Shown here: one piece after another, positions 1 through 7,975 of the stretch | Position numbering within the stretch: position 1 is the stretch's first letter | How the letters are laid out: each line of letters starts with the position of its first letter | Origin: Dehalococcoidia bacterium UBA7891 | GTDB lineage: Bacteria; Chloroflexota; Dehalococcoidia; Lucifugimonadales; UBA826 | Assembly: GCA_002500485.1 (NCBI GenBank) | Contig: DLRJ01000033.1 | Span: forward strand, 1-64,000 | Direction: 5' to 3' | DNA: 64,000 nt | Notes under the pieces: model-generated | The model's database searches: none | What the model saw: only the letters and a program-made list of their open reading frames with translations | Told to the model about the DNA's origin: nothing | Made by a program: the position numbers and the translations under genes

Positions 1-66
1 GGGGTATGCTTCGGAGTGTGGAGGTTTGAGGGTGCTGGGACTCCCATGACGGATTAACTCTCACAT

Positions 67-104
67 GCACGCGACACGGACGTATGCGGTTCGCGTGTGC
101 GTGC
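67..104. repeat. Imperfect inverted repeat at island edge
   Basis: Arms at 67-78 and 94-104 pair over 11 bp with one bulged G; the loop is about 15 nt. It lies downstream of the leftward genes at 148-748. No T-run follows in the leftward direction, so it is not a clear intrinsic terminator. It could be an RNA hairpin at the end of that operon or a site used by the mobile element. Nothing else is visible in bases 1-147. Confidence 0.4.
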
Positions 105-147
105 GAGTTAGGTGCTACGGGATACTTAATATGGGTATCGACTATGT

Positions 148-348
148 CTACAAGTTAGATTCTTTATAAACTCCCATACCAAGGCATGCTCTCCGTACTG
201 CCCATCGACTGCAATCGACCGCATGGGTGTTGCGTAACCATCGGGCTAACTCTTCCCACGATAAACCCTGCTGTCGGTGTTGCAAAAGTTCAGGTATGAG
301 CTGTGAAGGGATTACACGAGGGCGTCCTTGGTTCTCTTTAGCTAACAT
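148..348 (-). CDS. Small helix-turn-helix protein of mobile-element type
   Basis: The 66-residue basic protein has the layout of a recombinase- or replication-associated HTH. A GRPRVIP lead-in is followed by a first helix (about residues 16-27), a turn at GLSWEELARWL and a recognition helix near CSRWAVRRA. It probably binds DNA, but no catalytic domain is present. The gene overlaps the end of the upstream leftward gene by 11 bp, which suggests translational coupling. Small HTH proteins of this look sit beside plasmid or phage primase and TubC-like genes, so I read it as part of an integrated element. The exact family is not certain. Confidence 0.55.
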   Translation of the reverse strand: MLAKENQGRPRVIPSQLIPELLQHRQQGLSWEELARWLRNTHAVDCSRWAVRRACLGMGVYKESNL

Positions 349-748
349 CTGTCACTTTTCCTCCATGTTTCTTAGCGACATGAATTAATCGGAGTGAGTC
401 TGCCGACAGTGAGCCATCAGCAAAGAGCTTCGACAATTCGCTTAGGGTGTAAGGAACGAATCCGTGAGGCAAACGTACAGGGTCGAAGTCATCATGAATG
501 AAAGCAACTGAATCCTCCAGAACGTTCGACCAGAGAAGAACATAACCGTCCTCTCGAACGTGACGAACGATGTCGTCCAGCTCCGCGTCCTTGGGCAATA
601 CATCCAAGAGGTCGTCTTTGTACTGCTTGATTTCATTCATTAGTTCCTTAGGTACACGTGAGGCAGGTTCCAGCATCAACGTCCCACCCATGGACTGAAT
701 GGATACGCCCAGGTCATCAAGTTGTCTGATTATTGATTCTGTTGTCAT
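338..748 (-). CDS. TubC-like N-terminal docking-domain protein, mobile-element type
   Basis: The 136-residue protein starts with about 45 residues resembling the TubC N-terminal docking domain: a short helix (IIRQLDDLGVSI), a beta-hairpin (GGTLMLEPAS), then helices ending YKDDLLDVL. In polyketide/peptide synthetases this domain docks subunits. Stand-alone copies also occur in phage and plasmid gene sets next to primase/helicase genes, which fits here better because no synthetase is present. The remaining 85 residues are acidic and unrecognised. It overlaps the HTH gene downstream. Function beyond protein docking is unknown. Confidence 0.55.
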   Translation of the reverse strand: MTTESIIRQLDDLGVSIQSMGGTLMLEPASRVPKELMNEIKQYKDDLLDVLPKDAELDDIVRHVREDGYVLLWSNVLEDSVAFIHDDFDPVRLPHGFVPYTLSELSKLFADGSLSADSLRLIHVAKKHGGKVTDVS

Positions 749-752
749 ACGC

Positions 753-938
753 TTATATGAACGCTCTATCTGCTACATCCGCTACATTCAGTTCAGAATC
801 CGGTTTTTCAGGTGTATTCCTATTGGTTGCTGTTTCTTGTTCCCGATTCGCGGTTTCAATAATGTCTTCTGTGGTCGGTTCCAGTTCAAATGATTCTTGT
901 TTCGTTGTTTTCGTATAGGGGGTAGAACAAGAAAACAA
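753..938 (-). CDS. Possible small acidic ORF or tail fragment of a lost upstream gene
   Basis: The 61-codon leftward frame ends 4 nt before the ATG of the docking-domain gene, the spacing of an operon. The product is polar and low-complexity, rich in E, T and N, and ends NVADVADRAFI. It has no recognised domain and its frame closes soon after 938, so it cannot be a large intact gene. It may be the C-terminal remnant of a replication protein that once preceded the docking gene, or a chance frame. Confidence 0.25.
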   Translation of the reverse strand: MFSCSTPYTKTTKQESFELEPTTEDIIETANREQETATNRNTPEKPDSELNVADVADRAFI

Positions 939-1115
939 GTATTCGGAATAGACGAAGAAAGAGAAGGGGACATATCAATATTCCTGGATGACGATAAAGT
1001 TCTTATAATTGAAGACTCCGTTGCAGAAGGAGTAGATAACCAAAAAGACGGGGATGAAGATTCCGTACTGGACTTCGTAGAGTCTCCGGAAGGTACCCGA
1101 TTCACACTAAGCTAA
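897..1115 (+). CDS. Possible 72-residue acidic ORF before the M81 peptidase gene
   Basis: The frame opens with TTG at 897 and ends 15 nt before the M81 start. Its last 55 residues are strongly acidic (runs of D and E) and include KVLIIEDSV and LDFVESPEGT. Codon choice looks coding-like. No family is recognised. It opposes and overlaps the leftward frame at 753-938, so both cannot be well used. It may be the 3' remnant of a host gene cut by the element on its left. Confidence 0.3.
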   Translation: MFRCFRIGGRTRKQVFGIDEEREGDISIFLDDDKVLIIEDSVAEGVDNQKDGDEDSVLDFVESPEGTRFTLS

Positions 1116-1130
1116 CATTGAGGTGAGATT

Positions 1131-2630
1131 ATGAGGATAGCATCTGGTGGAATACGTCATGAAACAAATACTTTCTCTGTAACCCCTACAACGTTAGCCG
1201 ATTATGTATCAGCCAGTGGATGCGGCCCCGACATAGACGGAGGAGAGGCAGTATTCAATAGGTATGCCAATACCAACACAATCCATGGTGGTTACATTGA
1301 TGGAGCGAAATCATCCGGTTTCGAACTTATACCTGTGCTGGAGGCCTACGCTATCCCATCTGGGGTAATCAATCAGGAATCATTTGATACCTTACTTAAC
1401 AGATACTTGGAACGACTTAAGAATGTGCTTCCTGTGGATGGATTGTTACTCGATCTACATGGAGCTATGGTCACCGAAAAACATGAAGATGGAGAAGGCG
1501 CATTTATTGAAGCAACGCGTGCTTTAGTCGGACAAGATATCCCTATAATAGTTACCTTGGACCTTCATGCCAATATAACCCCAAAGATGGCGGATTTAGC
1601 CAACGTTATTATTGGATACGACACTTATCCACATATCGACATGTACGACAGAGGATATGAGGCAGCAACATTAATTGCAAAGATGGTAACAGGGGAAGTA
1701 TCAGCAGTGCAGGAATATAGACAATTGCCATTAATTACTTTACCCCCAATGCAGTGCACTTTAAGAGAACCAATGATAACTATACTTAAAAACCTCCACG
1801 ATCTGGAAAAACAGGAGAAAATACTAACCGGAACTATATCCATGGGCTTTCCTTTTGCTGATGTGAAGGATGCCGGTGTTTCGATTCTGGTTACGGCAGA
1901 CGGAGACGAAGCATTAGCGAAACAAAAAGCAGACGAACTTACAGAAATGCTGTGGTCATATAAAGACGAACTTCAACCTGACTTAACCACCATAGAAGAT
2001 GTTATAGATTTCGTGAACAAGGAAGAACCATCAGGTTTAACTATATTTGCAGATGGGTCAGATAACCCTGGTGGCGGAGGACCAAGTGACGGCACCATCG
2101 CCTTGAAAGCAATGATAAGTGCAGATTTCCAAGGCGGAGTGGTAGGAGTAATGTTCGATCCAGAAACCGTTCAACAGGCACATGAGGCAGGTGTCGGAAA
2201 TACAGTTAATGCGATGATCGGCGGCAAAACCGACGATCGACATGGTGAGACGATAGAGATAAATGCCTACGTTAAAACTTTGTCCGATGGCGTGTTTGTC
2301 AGAAGAGGAAAAATGCAACGAGGACTTGTAGAAAACATTGGCAAAATGGCTACCTTGGTTGTTGGAGGTATTGAAATTGTACTTGCGTCTAAGAGGATGC
2401 AACTAAATGATGCGGAAATGCTTCGAACAGCAGGTGTAGAACCTTCTCATAAAAGACTTTTGGTAGTTAAAAGTGCAGTACACTTCAGATCTGATTTTAC
2501 AGATATGTCTTCACACATTTTTGATGCAGATACACCTGGTATACACAGACCGGATTTCGACAACTATAAATATAATGTTTTACGTAGACCTATTTACCCG
2601 TTAGACCAAGAAGTATCTCTCTTTGGATAA
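1131..2630 (+). CDS. M81 family metallopeptidase (MlrC-like)
   Basis: The 499-residue protein is full length for the M81 family, whose founder MlrC cleaves linearised microcystin. Most environmental members have unknown peptide or amide substrates. It starts GGIRHETNTFS near residue 6. It has LDLHGAM near 105 and TLDLHAN near 143, the His/Asp motifs of the zinc site, and NPGGGGPSDGT near 312, a family glycine-rich loop opening the C-terminal domain. A GAGGTGA Shine-Dalgarno lies just upstream of ATG. There is no signal peptide, so it is probably cytoplasmic. It is the last gene before the first tRNA-like repeat. Confidence 0.88.
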   Translation: MRIASGGIRHETNTFSVTPTTLADYVSASGCGPDIDGGEAVFNRYANTNTIHGGYIDGAKSSGFELIPVLEAYAIPSGVINQESFDTLLNRYLERLKNVLPVDGLLLDLHGAMVTEKHEDGEGAFIEATRALVGQDIPIIVTLDLHANITPKMADLANVIIGYDTYPHIDMYDRGYEAATLIAKMVTGEVSAVQEYRQLPLITLPPMQCTLREPMITILKNLHDLEKQEKILTGTISMGFPFADVKDAGVSILVTADGDEALAKQKADELTEMLWSYKDELQPDLTTIEDVIDFVNKEEPSGLTIFADGSDNPGGGGPSDGTIALKAMISADFQGGVVGVMFDPETVQQAHEAGVGNTVNAMIGGKTDDRHGETIEINAYVKTLSDGVFVRRGKMQRGLVENIGKMATLVVGGIEIVLASKRMQLNDAEMLRTAGVEPSHKRLLVVKSAVHFRSDFTDMSSHIFDADTPGIHRPDFDNYKYNVLRRPIYPLDQEVSLFG

Positions 2631-2742
2631 CCAATCAATACTATACCCGGCAATAAAACCGGCAAACTATTCAAAACAATATGGAATTATTTGTAACAAA
2701 TAGACAGGTAAGAAGAATAATCGTTACTAGGTGGAACATATG

Positions 2743-2767
2743 GCACTAGGTGAACACTTCCTAGTGC
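2743..2767. repeat. Perfect 8-bp inverted repeat next to tRNA-like repeat
   Basis: GCACTAGG (2743-2750) and CCTAGTGC (2760-2767) are exact complements around a 9-nt loop. The structure ends 4 bp before the first tRNA-Met-like repeat and 112 bp after the M81 gene. No T-run follows, so it is more likely a recombination-associated element or an mRNA 3' structure than a standard terminator. The other two repeat copies show no equally good hairpin here. Confidence 0.45.
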
Positions 2768-2770
2768 TCC

Positions 2771-2830
2771 TCATAACCCAAAGGTCGCAGGTTCAAGTCA
2801 TCCCCCCACTGCCACTCACTCGTGACTAAA
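2771..2830 (+). repeat. tRNA-Met 3'-half-like direct repeat, copy A (putative att site)
   Basis: The sequence opens in an anticodon loop (TCATAACCC, CAT anticodon). It continues through a T-arm-like GGTTCAAGTC and an acceptor-like CCCCCACTGCCA, then 16 nt more to GACTAAA. No 5' half of a tRNA precedes it, so it is not a functional tRNA gene. By hand alignment without gaps it matches copy B at 50 of 60 positions and copy C at 49 of 60, and weaker similarity runs on to about 2880. It resembles the tRNA 3' ends left as attachment sites by tyrosine-recombinase elements. The rest of 2631-2931 holds only this repeat and the hairpin at 2743. Confidence 0.75.
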
Positions 2831-2931
2831 TTCCCCTCTTTTTACTTAGTACCACACTTTTTAAAATAGTGCGTGCTGATAATCGGCTGACAAATTCTTG
2901 GCTGATCAAAAGTTTCCAGTATTGCAATAGT

Positions 2932-3996
2932 CTATTCTCCCTTTGCACCTGAGAGGTCCCTACGTTGGAAAAGCCATATTGAAATTACGAGCATTACTAC
3001 AGAGTAAGCCAATATCACTAAGAAGGCTTGGAGGGTGTCGGGTGTCTCTGCACCTTTCAAGGCCTCTGCTGCTTTTGAGTCTCCTAAAGAAATCCATTCT
3101 CTAACATTCGAGCTCAGAAGACCCTCATTGATTCTTTCAAGTTTTTCGGAAATAGCCAGCAACGCGGGTACCACCATAGCTTCCGCCACATATGTCACGA
3201 CCGACAAGGAAATCCCTTGGGCGGTTGATTGAGTTAAAACGACAAAGAAGGTTCCAAGACATATATATGGGACAGTCGCGTAAAGAGCTTTACCAATAAA
3301 CTTACAAAATGTAGACAGGACTGATGGCCACGTATCTCCCTCAGGCAGCATTATTAGTGATACTCCCTCGTCAGGAGGAATTACCCCAGCCAAAATGCTG
3401 GACACAATGTTAAGTAGCACCATAACGGCCAACCAGCCAAAAGCTACTAGAACACACAAAATCAGCTTGGCAGATATAAGCTGCCATCTCCCCAGTCCTC
3501 TCGAGACAACAACCCGCAGTGTTCCCCATCCGTACTCTGACCCCAACAAGGATGCCGATAGGATCATGATTAGCATAAAGGGTAATCCGGTCAGAAACAC
3601 GAGATAGATACTTCCCACAATACTCGTCGGTAACATGAACATGAAAAATTTTTCGGGTTCATAAGCGTAGTCTGAACACTCTTTCGGTCCCCATTCAGCT
3701 ATTTCTCCCTCAACTATCAAACGTTCTTCTATTGAAAGCGGTTGGATTCTTTCTTGGAGACGTCCATCGAGCAGCTCGGCACAGGACACCTGTACTGTGG
3801 CTGTATCACCGATATACTGGTAATCAGAGAGGAAAGTGTTGGTCCCTTCACCTTCTGTTACGTGATGGACAGTATAAAATCCCCAAAGAAATGCCTGCGA
3901 AACAAGGATGATTACAGCAAGCAATATCCACAATAACCACCGCCGTCTCAGCTTGAACCACTCACCTTTTATCAAGATCAGAAGATTAGAGATCAC
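2932..3996 (-). CDS. ABC-2 type transporter permease
   Basis: The 354-residue membrane protein has an N-terminal cytoplasmic start (GEWFKLRRRW) and a first membrane segment at about 17-40. An outer loop of about 80 residues follows, rich in acidic residues, then five hydrophobic segments spread over 118-350. This is the ABC-2 exporter permease fold. Its start overlaps the stop of the upstream ATPase gene by 4 bp (ATGA), so the two are translated together and form one exporter. The cargo is unknown; close relatives move peptides, antibiotics or lipids. The pair lies inside a repeat-bounded cassette, so it may be an acquired resistance or export function. Confidence 0.85.
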   Translation of the reverse strand: MISNLLILIKGEWFKLRRRWLLWILLAVIILVSQAFLWGFYTVHHVTEGEGTNTFLSDYQYIGDTATVQVSCAELLDGRLQERIQPLSIEERLIVEGEIAEWGPKECSDYAYEPEKFFMFMLPTSIVGSIYLVFLTGLPFMLIMILSASLLGSEYGWGTLRVVVSRGLGRWQLISAKLILCVLVAFGWLAVMVLLNIVSSILAGVIPPDEGVSLIMLPEGDTWPSVLSTFCKFIGKALYATVPYICLGTFFVVLTQSTAQGISLSVVTYVAEAMVVPALLAISEKLERINEGLLSSNVREWISLGDSKAAEALKGAETPDTLQAFLVILAYSVVMLVISIWLFQRRDLSGAKGE

Positions 3997-4913
3997 TGCA
4001 AACCCTCATTCTCACGGGCAGTGACTTCTAGAAAATACTCTTCGAGGGATTTTCGAACGGGCACCATTTCAGCCACATATACCTCTGCATTTGCTAAGGC
4101 TGCGGTTAGCTCGGCTGAACGTTCAATCGGTGCGGTAATCAAAAGTGAGTCTTCATTCATGGCTATATCTTCAAGCCAACCTAGGACCGATAGCAGTCGA
4201 AATGCCTTGCTATCGTCAGTAGTTCTTATACGTATTTGTTCGCTTCCAGCCGTAGCAATTAGCTGAGAAACTTCCCCTTGTGCAATGAGCCTACCTTTTG
4301 AAATAATCGTTACGCTGTCACAAACTTGCTCCACTTCATGAAGCAGGTGGCTGGAAAGAAGTACAGTTCTGCTACCGTCCCCTAAACTCTTGATCAATTC
4401 TCGCATCTCAATCATTCCTTCAGGGTCCAAACCATTGGTAGGCTCATCTAGGAACACGAGGTCAGGATCCCCTAGAAGAGCTAATGCAATCCCAAGCCGC
4501 TGTTTCATCCCATACGAGTAAGTCCGAAACAAATCATGTCCCCTACCTGATAATCCTACTCGATCAAGCAAACTTTCAAGTTCCTCTTCGGAACCCCTCC
4601 CGGATGTCATCTGAAAATATCTCAGATTCTCGTATCCTGAAAGATAGGGATAGAAGGAGGGATTTTCGACAAGACCCCCAACCCGCCGTAATAACTCCCG
4701 ATGGCCATGGTTATAACCGAACAGGCTAAAGGTCCCGAAAGTAGGGGCCTGGAGTCCCAGTAACATTCCCATCGTAGTTGTCTTGCCGGAACCATTTGGC
4801 CCAAGTAGTCCATAGACTCGGCCTTGACGTATCTCAATTGAGAGATCATCCACGGCTACAACATTCTTGTAATGTTTGGTTAATCTATTTGTTTGTACTA
4901 CAAATTCATCCAT
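3993..4913 (-). CDS. ABC transporter ATP-binding protein
   Basis: The 306-residue ATPase shows Walker A GPNGSGKTT at 38-46, signature YSYGMKQ at 132-138, Walker B LVFLDEP at 152-158 and an H-loop in SSHLLHEVE. An extra domain of about 85 residues follows the nucleotide-binding fold, as in CcmA/DrrA/BcrA-type exporters. The aspartate-rich tail ends in the usual SLEEYFLEVT motif of that group. It powers the ABC-2 permease encoded immediately downstream, with a 4-bp overlap. The 150-bp gap upstream separates it from the agmatinase-like gene and shows no clear promoter. Confidence 0.92.
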   Translation of the reverse strand: MDEFVVQTNRLTKHYKNVVAVDDLSIEIRQGRVYGLLGPNGSGKTTTMGMLLGLQAPTFGTFSLFGYNHGHRELLRRVGGLVENPSFYPYLSGYENLRYFQMTSGRGSEEELESLLDRVGLSGRGHDLFRTYSYGMKQRLGIALALLGDPDLVFLDEPTNGLDPEGMIEMRELIKSLGDGSRTVLLSSHLLHEVEQVCDSVTIISKGRLIAQGEVSQLIATAGSEQIRIRTTDDSKAFRLLSVLGWLEDIAMNEDSLLITAPIERSAELTAALANAEVYVAEMVPVRKSLEEYFLEVTARENEGLQ

Positions 4914-5064
4914 AATTTATCCAACGGCTGAGTTATTGAAATAAGTCGTGAACTGAACAATTCAATACTTTTGCTATTTTTAGTGATGGTGTTGTACTAG
5001 GAATGTAAATTCCGTTTTCAGTCGAATTTATACTCTTTCTAGAAACTCCAACTTTTTATCCTCT

Positions 5065-6054
5065 CTAATTTCCCCGCTTAGCGATCCATCTGGGTTGATC
5101 ACAGATCTGCCCCAAAAATTCCAATATGGTGTGGGCGCCCATGTATGAGGTGACACCTGTTCCTACATCCACCATTGGGTTGACCTCAACGAGGTCGAAT
5201 CCGATGATCTCAGTGTGTCTCGCCAACATCGCTAGTGAGTCCCGAAGATCCGTATATGACATTCCGTTGGGTTCGGCAGACACACACCCCGGAACCAACG
5301 GTAAGTCCAGTACATCAATGTCGATACTCACGTATACTGCGGCATCCTTCGGAACCAATTCGGTCATGCCATTCGGACCCATCTCTTTAAACTCCTTCAT
5401 TCCTATGACACGGTTACCATCGTTGATAGAGTCGTCAATCCAAGCCTTGTTGTTGCGGATACTACGAATTCCAACCTGTGTAAGGCTCTCAACATGGTCC
5501 ATCTGGTGGATGTGACGGAAAGCATGGGAATTAGTGTATTCGAAGCCGTGAACAAAGGGTCTATAGTCGATATGGGCGTCAAAGTGGACGACATGGAGAG
5601 GCTCATTGTATGCTCGGACAACTGGAAAGGTAATAGCATGGTCGCCTCCTAGGACCACTGGCATCGCGCCTTTATCCAACACCATCCGAGTCAGGTTAGT
5701 AATATTCTCGAAAGTACCTTCAACGTCAGTGGGAATGACATTCGCGTCACCCAGATCTACAATTCGATTGTTATCAAGTTCATATTCTAGGAACACTTTG
5801 TTAGTGTCGTGGTCAAAGTAGCCAACGCCATTAGCCCCGAATCGTAGAGATTGCTCCCTTATCGAGCGTGACCCGAATCGTGAACCGGGCATGAATGGAG
5901 AGCCTTCATCCGTCGGCGCGCCCATCACGGCAATATCTGCGTCCAACTGGTCAAGATCATGGCAGACTGGTGTTCTAAGAAATGAGACTAATCCAGCAAA
6001 CCCATAGTTTGGTTTACCTCGGTTGGTCGGATGTTGCGCCTTACGCTGTGTCAT
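5065..6054 (-). CDS. Agmatinase/arginase-family ureohydrolase
   Basis: The 329-residue protein carries all binuclear manganese ligands of the ureohydrolase fold: H139 in GGDHA, D159, H161 and D163 in FDAHID, and D245 and D247 in SIDIDVLD. Such enzymes split guanidino compounds to urea and an amine. Length and motif spacing fit agmatinase, guanidinobutyrase or guanidinopropionase better than arginase. Substrate loops cannot be decided from motifs alone. The gene lies in cassette 1 and is divergent from the unknown gene at 6240 across a 185-bp spacer that should hold both promoters. Confidence 0.88.
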   Translation of the reverse strand: MTQRKAQHPTNRGKPNYGFAGLVSFLRTPVCHDLDQLDADIAVMGAPTDEGSPFMPGSRFGSRSIREQSLRFGANGVGYFDHDTNKVFLEYELDNNRIVDLGDANVIPTDVEGTFENITNLTRMVLDKGAMPVVLGGDHAITFPVVRAYNEPLHVVHFDAHIDYRPFVHGFEYTNSHAFRHIHQMDHVESLTQVGIRSIRNNKAWIDDSINDGNRVIGMKEFKEMGPNGMTELVPKDAAVYVSIDIDVLDLPLVPGCVSAEPNGMSYTDLRDSLAMLARHTEIIGFDLVEVNPMVDVGTGVTSYMGAHTILEFLGQICDQPRWIAKRGN

Positions 6055-6239
6055 TTATTGATTCCTTTTTCCTCATTTCTTTCTGAATCATGTATATCGG
6101 ATTCCTTCCCGATTGTTGGCAATGATACCTGTTAATCGGCTTATATGTGAGATTGTTTATTCGATTATTACAAACCATGTAGTATATTCAACGTAAGTTG
6201 AGTTTGATATTAGAGAACCCATAGAAATACAAGAATATT

Positions 6240-6875
6240 ATGTACATTATAGATATTTCGAGCTTGAAAAAAGAGGGTGAGTTTGGGTCTAAAAAGTGGG
6301 GCGAGGCCTGTGCGGCTGCAGCTGTAAAAATTCTTAAGGCGGCTGACCTGCCTGCTGATTTTGAATGGGCCTTTACTGAGCGCTATACCCATCCGCCAGA
6401 TCGACTGATGAATGGTGGGCGCACACAGTGTGGTTACTACATCATGGTGAGGAACGGTGAAATAACGGGTGGTGATGGTGAACCAGAAGAAGCACTTGCG
6501 ATCCGTGGATTTCACATCCGAGCACGCTGGGCAGCATTGTGTAACCAGTCTGGTGCCTTTTATGGTGCTGAAGGGAAGTTAAAGCGCGGTAACGGCGAAG
6601 TTGTAATGCGTGAAGCAATTGAGAGATATCTTGGGCGTGAAGATCCATACGGTGAAGTGCAACCGTCAGAACGGTATTTCCCGGAAGCTGTACGTGGTCC
6701 ATTGATGGCAGGGTCAGAGGAAGGCAATGGACTTCACAATATCGCCGCCTCTATGCAAACCTCATCTCCGGAGTTTGCTGATTTTCCAGTGACAGAGATG
6801 CTGGTTCCTATTTTTGATGAGATGAGCGAAGAGCAAAAGAAGTCATTTATCAACCTGCTTGGCATCGACATCTAA
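6240..6875 (+). CDS. Conserved-looking protein of unknown function
   Basis: The 211-residue soluble protein is not one I recognise. It has no signal peptide or membrane segment. The N-terminal third looks alpha/beta (MYIIDISSLKKEG, then an Ala-rich helix at 24-38). A Gly-rich central part follows (GGRTQCGYYIMVRNG), then a stretch with MREAIERYLGRED and an acidic C-terminal helix (EEQKKSFINLLGI). It contains two cysteines and no catalytic signature I know. It is divergent from the agmatinase-family gene and lies just before repeat B, so a shared role with that enzyme is possible but unproven. Codon use looks normal for the window. Confidence 0.6.
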   Translation: MYIIDISSLKKEGEFGSKKWGEACAAAAVKILKAADLPADFEWAFTERYTHPPDRLMNGGRTQCGYYIMVRNGEITGGDGEPEEALAIRGFHIRARWAALCNQSGAFYGAEGKLKRGNGEVVMREAIERYLGREDPYGEVQPSERYFPEAVRGPLMAGSEEGNGLHNIAASMQTSSPEFADFPVTEMLVPIFDEMSEEQKKSFINLLGIDI

Positions 6876-6986
6876 TCTTTCTTTTTCCACCTACTTCCTT
6901 ACAACATTTGGATACTTAATTTCGAGAGACATACGTGAAAGCAATACCGAGGCATCTGAAAATATTTTTCCTTGGCATTATTTCTG

Positions 6987-7046
6987 TCATCACCCAAAGA
7001 TCCCAAGTTCGAGTCATGCCCTCACTACCACTCATTTGTGACTAAA
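6987..7046 (+). repeat. tRNA-Met 3'-half-like direct repeat, copy B (putative att site)
   Basis: This copy starts TCATCACCCAAAGATC and keeps the T-arm-like AAGTTCGAGTC, the acceptor-like CCCTCACTACCA and the TGTGACTAAA tail of the repeat. It matches copy A at 50 of 60 and copy C at 45 of 60 positions without gaps. It is more decayed than A in the T-stem and no tRNA 5' half is present. It lies in the 353-bp gap 6876-7228, where I see no other feature except a ribosome-binding site just before 7229. Confidence 0.72.
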
Positions 7047-7228
7047 ATCCCTTTTTTTGCCTCCTACCTCACTTTTCAAATTAGAGATTTCCGTAAATAT
7101 GGTTACGAACTTTCTGGAAGCGTCAGATTTAATGCTTCGTCAATTTGTCTCGTAGCAGCTTCTTCCAAACCAGTCGTTACATGGAAATAAGTGTCTATAA
7201 TGAATAACACAATCCATAAGGAGGGAAT

Positions 7229-7945
7229 ATGGGCATTCTGGTACAGCGGGAATTCACCGTCACTCGCGATCACCGACAGGAGTTTGAGCGTCAGAGTCGT
7301 CTTGGAACATGGGTGAAAATGCGCCACAACGGCGCACAGATGATCGGTTTCGGAGGCTGGGCGTTCGGTGGTCGGGGGGACGTCGTGGTCACCCATTCGA
7401 CCTATGCGGATTTCGATCATTGGACCGCAACGCGCCCTTGGGGCGCATTCACAACAGATCCTGAACGTGCTGAAGAAACTCGGCACGCCAGCGCGATCTT
7501 TGCCGGTCGTCCACGGCTCATCAATCACTCCCGTACAAAGATCATCGACTACGACAACGAGTTATCCGAACCAACGCCTTTCTACCGCAATAGCGGTGAT
7601 GAGTTAGCCTCTCTCCCGCTGACCTATGGTCCTCAGTCGATACTTGCAGAGTGCCGTTATCGCCTTCGCTCGGGATCCGAGGCAGAGTTTCGCGAGCTGT
7701 CCGCGGAGACGCTTTGGCCTTGGCTTCGAGCGCATGATGCACGTATGGTGCTCTACGGCAAGGATCTGCTGGCGGCGGCGGACGAGGTGGTGGAGTTAAC
7801 GGCCTACCGTTCGATTAGCGAATGGCATCAACTGTTGAACCCAACTGGAGACACGAAGCAGGTCTCTGCCAAGCGACAGTCACTGATCGCAGACCGTCAG
7901 ACGCGACTCCTGATGGTGCAGACGGATTTCGGCGAAAAGGTATAG
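7229..7945 (+). CDS. Duplicated NIPSNAP-like dimeric alpha-beta barrel protein
   Basis: The 238-residue protein appears to contain two ferredoxin-like alpha-beta barrels of the NIPSNAP/ABM type. The first opens GILVQREFTVTRDHRQEFER and includes WTATRPWGAF. The second, from about residue 130, reads AECRYRLRSGSEAEFRELS and ends near RLLMVQTDF. Such barrels bind small hydrophobic molecules and often accompany oxygenases. A strong GGAGG site precedes ATG. The flavin monooxygenase gene begins about 30 nt downstream, so the two probably act on the same compound. G+C and codon use differ from most neighbours. Confidence 0.7.
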   Translation: MGILVQREFTVTRDHRQEFERQSRLGTWVKMRHNGAQMIGFGGWAFGGRGDVVVTHSTYADFDHWTATRPWGAFTTDPERAEETRHASAIFAGRPRLINHSRTKIIDYDNELSEPTPFYRNSGDELASLPLTYGPQSILAECRYRLRSGSEAEFRELSAETLWPWLRAHDARMVLYGKDLLAAADEVVELTAYRSISEWHQLLNPTGDTKQVSAKRQSLIADRQTRLLMVQTDFGEKV

Positions 7946-7975
7946 GGATCGAGCTCATCAAGGAGTATGGGGGCA

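Larger units (their letters stand above)
2771..6986. mobile_element. Putative cassette 1 between tRNA-like repeats A and B
   Basis: A 4.2-kb segment is bounded by direct repeats A and B. It contains a leftward ABC exporter pair, a leftward agmatinase-family gene and a rightward gene of unknown function. No integrase lies inside, so it would move passively or be a decayed tandem insertion. The boundaries are inferred from the repeats only. Confidence 0.45.
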
